Shown: piece after piece, positions 60,044-64,000 of the stretch | Position numbering within the stretch: position 1 is the first letter of the stretch | How the letters are laid out: the number at the start of each line of letters is the position of its first letter | Assembly (NCBI RefSeq): GCF_000426385.1 | Contig: NZ_AUFG01000010.1 | Coordinates: 1-64,000 of the forward strand | Length of the DNA: 64,000 bases | Origin: Arsenicicoccus bolidensis DSM 15745 | Lineage (GTDB): Bacteria; Actinomycetota; Actinomycetes; Actinomycetales; Dermatophilaceae | Reading direction: 5' to 3' | Program-made: the position numbers and the translations under genes | The notes under the pieces: model-generated | Told to the model about the DNA's origin: nothing | Database searches by the model: none | What the model saw: the letters and a program-made list of their open reading frames with translations, nothing else

Positions 60044-60081
60044 GACTCGGCCCCCGTCCCAGCTGGGACGGGGGCCGAGTC
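60044..60081. terminator. Perfect loopless 38-nt palindrome
   Basis: GACTCGGCCCCCGTCCCAG (60044-60062) is exactly reversed at 60063-60081. It faces the stop of the leftward transporter gene at 60121, giving a tandem terminator set for convergent transcription. Confidence 0.75.
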
Positions 60082-60120
60082 GTGCGTGGAGCTACTGCCC
60101 CTCGCGGTCAGGTGCGGCGG

Positions 60121-61134
60121 TCAGGCTCGCGCGCTGGTCTCGCGGGGGAAGAACCGCGGCAGGATGTCGCTCATCGTCACGACGCCGGCGAACTCGCCGC
60201 CGCGATGCACCACGGCCAGCTGGGTCTGCGTCTCGCGCATGAACGTGAACGCCTCGTGCAGCGGGGTCTCGGCCGCGACGGCCAGGGTCTCGCGGGCCAG
60301 CTCGCGCGCGGGACGGTCCGCCGGCTCCCCGAAGGTGTCGCGCACGTGCACGGTGCCCGCGACCCGGCCCTCGTCGAGCAGCAGGATCCGCATGTGGCCG
60401 TGCTCGACCGTCGCGGCCTGGACGTCCGCCACCGTGGCGTCGATGTCGACGGCCGTGGGGCGCCGGCGGTGCCGGATCAGCTCGTCCATGGTGATGTCGC
60501 GCATGTCGAGGGCGTTGGTGATCGAGGCGCTGTAGGACGCCTCGAGGGTGCCCGCGTCCGCGGAGTGCTCGACGAGCTCGCGCAGCCCGTGCTCGTCCTG
60601 CACCTCGTCGACCTCGTCCACGGGCTCGACGCCGGTGCGGCGCACGAGGGCGTTGGCGGCGTGGTTGAGGGCCTTGAGGGCGGGACGGGTCAGCCACAGG
60701 AAGCCCCGCATGGGGACGGCCAGCAGGATCGCGGACCTCTCCGGGTGGGCGATGGCCCAGGACTTGGGGGCCATCTCACCGACCACGAGGTGGATGAAGG
60801 TCACGATGATCAGGGCGACCACGAAGGCCACGACGTCCGCGGCACCGGTGGGCAGGCCCACGGCCTCCAGCGGCCCCATCAGGGCGTGGTGGACGGCCGG
60901 CTTGGTGATGGCACCGAGGGCCAGCGTGCAGACGGTGATGCCGAGCTGCGACCCGGCGAGCAGCAGGGTGAGCTCGGAGGAGCTGCGCAGGGCGGCCCGT
61001 GCCGACGCGGAGGTGGCCGCGGCGTCCTCGAGCCGGTGGCGCTTGGCGTTGATCAGCGAGAACTCGACGGCGACGAAGAACGCGCTGAGCGCGATGATCG
61101 CGACGGTCGCGAGGGTGGTGACGAGCCAGCTCAT
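60121..61134 (-). CDS. CNNM/CorC-like transporter (DUF21-CBS), second of two
   Basis: A 337-residue hemolysin-family protein. DUF21 membrane domain to about residue 170: LSAFFVAVEFSLINAKRHRL, LLAGSQLGITVCTLALGAIT and VVGEMAPKSWAIAHPER. A pair of CBS motifs follows (AVDIDATVADVQAATVEHGH, EFAGVVTMSDILPRF). It lacks the CorC_HlyC end domain present in its partner. The family moves or regulates Mg2+/Co2+. ATG 61134 overlaps the partner's stop by 4 nt. Confidence 0.85.
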   Translation of the reverse strand: MSWLVTTLATVAIIALSAFFVAVEFSLINAKRHRLEDAAATSASARAALRSSSELTLLLAGSQLGITVCTLALGAITKPAVHHALMGPLEAVGLPTGAADVVAFVVALIIVTFIHLVVGEMAPKSWAIAHPERSAILLAVPMRGFLWLTRPALKALNHAANALVRRTGVEPVDEVDEVQDEHGLRELVEHSADAGTLEASYSASITNALDMRDITMDELIRHRRRPTAVDIDATVADVQAATVEHGHMRILLLDEGRVAGTVHVRDTFGEPADRPARELARETLAVAAETPLHEAFTFMRETQTQLAVVHRGGEFAGVVTMSDILPRFFPRETSARA

Positions 61135-62618
61135 CGGGTGCCCTCCTCGGTCACGTTGGTGGCGCCACCCTGGGCGTCCTGATGGGAGTGGTGGCGAGAC
61201 TCACGGTCGGGTGGGGACCCGTCGCCGTCGCCGTCGCCGTCCCCGTCGCTGCGGTCGGGGGAGTCGGCGTCGACGGCGTCGGTCTCGGTCAGCGTGAGGC
61301 GAACCCGGGACGGGACGTAGCGCTCGACCTCCAGCACCTCGACCGTGAGGACCTTGCGCCGGTCGTCGTCGAGGTGCAGGTGCTCCTGGCGGAGCGGCAC
61401 CTCGATCAGCGTGCCGTCCTCCGGCAGGCCGCCGACGTGGTCGATGACCAGGCCGCCGATGGTCTCGAAGTCACCCTCGGGCAGGTCGACGCCGAGCGAA
61501 CGCTCCACCTCGTCGATGTGGACGTCGCCCTCCATGACCCAGATGCCGTCGTCCGGGACCGGCACGTATGACCGCTCCTCCGGGTCGTGCTCGTCGGTGA
61601 TCTCGCCGACGATCTCCTCGGCGAGGTCCTCCATCGTCAGGATCCCGGTGAAGCCGCCGTACTCGTCGACGACGCAGGCGAGCTGCTCGCGGCGGTCGTC
61701 GAGCTCGCGCAGCGCGTCGGGCAGGCTCATGAGCTCGGGCACGACGAGGGGCTCGCGCATGATCTCGGAGCACGGCGCGTCGTCGTCACCCCGGTGGGAC
61801 AGCACGTCAACGAGGTGCACCACGCCGACCACGTCGTCCTCGTCCCCGATGACCGGGTAGCGGGTGTGACCCGTGTGCATCAGCTCGCGCACCTCGGCGA
61901 CCGTGGTCTCGGTGCGCAGCGAGTCGACCTGGGCGCGCGGGATCATCGCGTGCGCGACGTCCTCGCCGGGGAAGTCGAGGATGCGGTCGACCATGATCGA
62001 CAGCTCGTCCGGCAGGTCGCCGCTCTCGCGCGAGAGCTCGACGACGTGCTGCAGGTCGCGGGCCGTGGCGGCGTGCTGCACGTCGTGGACCGGCTCGATG
62101 TGCAGGGCCCGCAGGAGCAGCTCCGCGGACTTGTCGAAGACCCAGATGACGGGGCCGAGGACGGTGAGGTAGAGCGAGGTCGACCGCGTCAGCCAGGTGG
62201 AGACCTGGTCGGGGCGGGCGATGGCGTAGTTCTTGGGGAAGAGCTCGCCGAAGAGCATCTGCACCACGGTCGAGAAGACGAGCGCGAAGACCGCGCCGAT
62301 GGTGACCGACACGGCCACCGGGACGCCGGTGTCGCCGAGCATGGTGCCGATCGCGGAGCCGATCAGCGGCTCGGCGACGTAACCGACGAGCAGCCCGGTG
62401 ACGGTGATGCCCAGCTGCGCGCCGGACAGCATGAACGACGTGCGGCGGGTGATCTCGAGGGTCTTGCCGGCGACCTCGTCACCCTCGCGGTGCCGCGCCC
62501 CGAGCCGGGACCGGTCCACCGCCATGAAGGCGAACTCCTGCGCCACGAAGTAGCCCGTGGCCGCCGTGATCAGCAGCACGACCACCAGGCCGATCACGAG
62601 CGAGAGGACCGGGCTCAT
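61131..62618 (-). CDS. CNNM/CorC-like transporter (DUF21-CBS-CorC_HlyC), first of two
   Basis: A 495-residue paralogue: DUF21 domain (TGYFVAQEFAFMAVDRSRLG, LSGAQLGITVTGLLVGYVAE, FGELFPKNYAIARP), two CBS motifs (IPRAQVDSLRTETTVAEVRE, CVVDEYGGFTGILTMEDLAE) and a complete CorC_HlyC domain (EGDVHIDEVERSLGVDLPEG, DFETIGGLVIDHVGGLP). The tail is Asp/Gly-rich. Heteromeric action with the next gene is likely. ATG 62618 is the first gene of the pair. Confidence 0.85.
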   Translation of the reverse strand: MSPVLSLVIGLVVVLLITAATGYFVAQEFAFMAVDRSRLGARHREGDEVAGKTLEITRRTSFMLSGAQLGITVTGLLVGYVAEPLIGSAIGTMLGDTGVPVAVSVTIGAVFALVFSTVVQMLFGELFPKNYAIARPDQVSTWLTRSTSLYLTVLGPVIWVFDKSAELLLRALHIEPVHDVQHAATARDLQHVVELSRESGDLPDELSIMVDRILDFPGEDVAHAMIPRAQVDSLRTETTVAEVRELMHTGHTRYPVIGDEDDVVGVVHLVDVLSHRGDDDAPCSEIMREPLVVPELMSLPDALRELDDRREQLACVVDEYGGFTGILTMEDLAEEIVGEITDEHDPEERSYVPVPDDGIWVMEGDVHIDEVERSLGVDLPEGDFETIGGLVIDHVGGLPEDGTLIEVPLRQEHLHLDDDRRKVLTVEVLEVERYVPSRVRLTLTETDAVDADSPDRSDGDGDGDGDGSPPDRESRHHSHQDAQGGATNVTEEGTR

Positions 62619-62932
62619 CGCGCCTGCCCCTCAGGGGTGAGACCGCGCGTGGCGGTGCCGGGACTGCAGGGCTCGTCAGGCTGGCGAGTGTGCATGGGCC
62701 TTTCCGGGGACTGGGGGGAGGGTGCGGGGGCGGTCGGAGAACGCCCGGTCGGGCCTCGAGGTTCCCGGTGCGCCCGGGGGAGAGCCGTCGGTATGTCGTA
62801 CCCCGCCGCCATCGACGGTAGTCGCGATGGCGACGGGCGGCGTCATACGGCCGAGGTTTGTCATGGGCGCCCCGAGGTGAGCCGGGAGCTCAGGTTGTGT
62901 CGTCCGGACGGCTGGCTGGCGGGCGTGGCGGA
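62619..62932. other. Intergenic region upstream of the transporter pair
   Basis: 314 bp without a supported gene. It holds a G-rich stretch (about 62715-62740) and short dyads such as GTCGCGATGGCGAC near 62821. I looked for a metal-responsive riboswitch pattern and could not support one. Confidence 0.4.
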
Positions 62933-64000
62933 TCAGGTGAGCTGCTCGAACTTGCGGCTCCACGCGCTGCGGATCGGGCTGGCGTCGGCGACGAGGGCGT
63001 CGAAGCGGGCGTCCGCGATCGCCGAGACCTGGCCGAGGGAGGCCCGGTGCTCGCGCGCGGGCGAGCTCTCGACGCGGCGCCACCCCTGCTCGACGAGCTG
63101 GTCGAGGTCGGCGAGGTTGGTGACGCACATGACGAGCGGTCGTCCGTGGGTGTCCTGGTAGGCCGTCGAGAGGCGGTGGATCTCGTCGCGCTGCACGTCG
63201 TCGATCCGGTCGAGGGCCAGCGAGCTGGTGTCGAGGAGGGCGACCTCGGTGTCGGAGGCGATGGGCCCGCGGGGCGCGCCGGCGTCCTCGGCGTCGACGG
63301 CCGCGAGGACGAGCTCGCCCACGTCGCGATAGCTGCGGACGAGGGCGTCCTGCTCCTCGCGCGTGCCGGACAGCACGGCCTCCTGCAGAGCCGCGCGCAG
63401 TGCGGTGGTGGACCCGAACGGCCGTGCCTCCCAGGCGCGCTCGACCGGCCACGTCGCGCCGGTGTAGAGCGAGCCGAAGGTCGCCACGAACTCGTCGCGG
63501 CCCATGGCGTCCACGTCGTCGATGGTGACGGTGCGGTCGCCGGACCGGGCGACCTCGGCGCCGCGCTGCGGGCCGACGTGGAAGAAGAGCAGGTTGAGCA
63601 GGATCGCGGTGATGGATCCGAGGGTGACGCCTGAGGCGAAGAGGATCTGCGCCCACGAGGGCAGGACGTCCGCGACGTGCGGCTGCAGGGTGACGAGCAT
63701 CGCCAGACCGAGGGCGGTCGAGACGATGACGGCGTTGCGGTTGTCGTGCAGGTCGGCCTTGGCGAGCGTCTGGATGCCGACCACCGCGACGTTGGCGAAC
63801 ATCGCGATCGAGGCGCCGCCGAGCACGGGGGCGGGGATGGCGGCCACGACGGCGGCCGCCTTGGGGAGCAGGCCCAGCACGATCATGATGACGCCGGCCA
63901 TGACGACGACCCAGCGGCTCTTGACGCGGGTGAGGCGCACGAGGCCGACGTTCTGGGCGAAGCAGGTGTAGGGGAAGGAGTTGAGGACGCCGCCGAGGGT
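62933..64000 (-). CDS. NCS2 purine/pyrimidine permease fused to OHCU-decarboxylase-like domain (3' part)
   Basis: The gene enters from the right edge. The visible protein starts in the permease with NSFPYTCFAQNVGLVRLTRV, the NCS2 signature, followed by helices MAGVIMIVLGLLPKAAAVVA, LGGASIAMFANVAVVGI and ILFASGVTLGSITAILLNLL. The last 170 residues match OHCU decarboxylase, a urate-degradation enzyme: FVATFGSLYTGATWPVERAW, RPFGSTTALRAAL and EIHRLSTAYQDTHGRPLVMC. The HPDL segment holding its catalytic His reads SYRDVGEL here. A uric acid or xanthine importer with a tethered, perhaps inactive, enzyme domain is the best reading. Confidence 0.85.
   Translation of the reverse strand, partial: TLGGVLNSFPYTCFAQNVGLVRLTRVKSRWVVVMAGVIMIVLGLLPKAAAVVAAIPAPVLGGASIAMFANVAVVGIQTLAKADLHDNRNAVIVSTALGLAMLVTLQPHVADVLPSWAQILFASGVTLGSITAILLNLLFFHVGPQRGAEVARSGDRTVTIDDVDAMGRDEFVATFGSLYTGATWPVERAWEARPFGSTTALRAALQEAVLSGTREEQDALVRSYRDVGELVLAAVDAEDAGAPRGPIASDTEVALLDTSSLALDRIDDVQRDEIHRLSTAYQDTHGRPLVMCVTNLADLDQLVEQGWRRVESSPAREHRASLGQVSAIADARFDALVADASPIRSAWSRKFEQLT

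Noticed and set aside
62619-62932. Possible Mg2+/Mn2+ riboswitch before the CNNM/CorC genes
   Set aside because: I could not find a conserved core or a convincing set of paired stems by eye. A covariance-model search for M-box and yybP-ykoY would decide.
1-64000. CRISPR arrays, tRNA or rRNA genes, prophage modules
   Set aside because: No regularly spaced direct repeats of CRISPR type, no recognisable tRNA or rRNA sequence, and no phage structural or integrase genes were seen.

Overview
The window is high-GC DNA with strong G/C third-position bias, short intergenic gaps, many ATGA/GTGA gene overlaps and several apparently leaderless starts. These traits, plus mycoredoxin, an ECF42-type sigma factor, DUF6596/YCII genes and an actinobacterial-style NrfHA system, point to a Gram-positive actinobacterium, most likely Micrococcales/Intrasporangiaceae-like. 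That placement is inference from gene content; no rRNA, tRNA or CRISPR array is visible.

Layout. 1-1300: the 5' part of an IS256-family transposase, a truncated alpha/beta-hydrolase and degenerate sequence. 1.3-6.1 kb: a flavin-type oxidoreductase, DUF1636, and a catabolic operon (amidohydrolase, alpha/beta-hydrolase, fumarylacetoacetate-hydrolase-like enzyme) divergent from a FadR-type GntR regulator across an operator-rich gap. 6.2-9.2 kb: a frameshifted hypothetical gene, then an uncharacterised two-gene operon pairing a conserved unknown protein with a PD-(D/E)XK nuclease-like protein. 9.2-31 kb: mostly single housekeeping and accessory genes: GNATs, a secreted beta-helix protein, MerR+VOC and AraC+VOC pairs, a membrane-anchored sulfite-oxidase-like enzyme, a LuxR/alpha-beta-hydrolase fusion, alcohol dehydrogenase, mycoredoxin, SDRs, an FkbM methyltransferase and an ECF42 sigma/YCII operon.

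31-45 kb: two copies of a 100-bp repeat flank a response regulator, a frameshifted histidine kinase and a DUF6069 gene with an in-frame stop. A secreted cyclophilin follows, then a Dpp/Opp-type peptide transporter operon (Tat lipoprotein, two permeases, fused double ATPase), a carnitine/choline-type acyltransferase, DoxX, a frameshifted GntP permease and 3-hydroxybutyrate dehydrogenase. 45-49.8 kb: a lipoprotein polysaccharide deacetylase, exonuclease III, an orphan HipB-like regulator facing a regularly spaced palindrome array, DoxX and a LigD-type polymerase.

49.8-58.8 kb is the most coherent functional block. A NarX-like kinase (interrupted by TAA) and a NarL-like regulator precede nrfH-nrfA, encoding ammonia-forming cytochrome c nitrite reductase. 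Next come a TPR protein, CcdA, ResB, CcsB and a TlpA-like thioredoxin, which form a system II cytochrome c maturation machine. Both transcription units carry the same promoter-proximal motif. NrfA has CXXCH rather than CXXCK at heme 1, which fits the absence of a dedicated NrfEFG/NrfI-type lyase. The window ends with a membrane protein, a pair of CNNM/CorC-like transporters and the 3' part of an NCS2 permease fused to an OHCU-decarboxylase-like domain.

Several genes are interrupted by single-base frameshifts or in-frame stops, including both sensor kinases. From sequence alone, real decay and consensus errors in the assembly cannot be separated. Long unique palindromes (15-24 bp arms) sit at many gene ends and probably act as bidirectional terminators.
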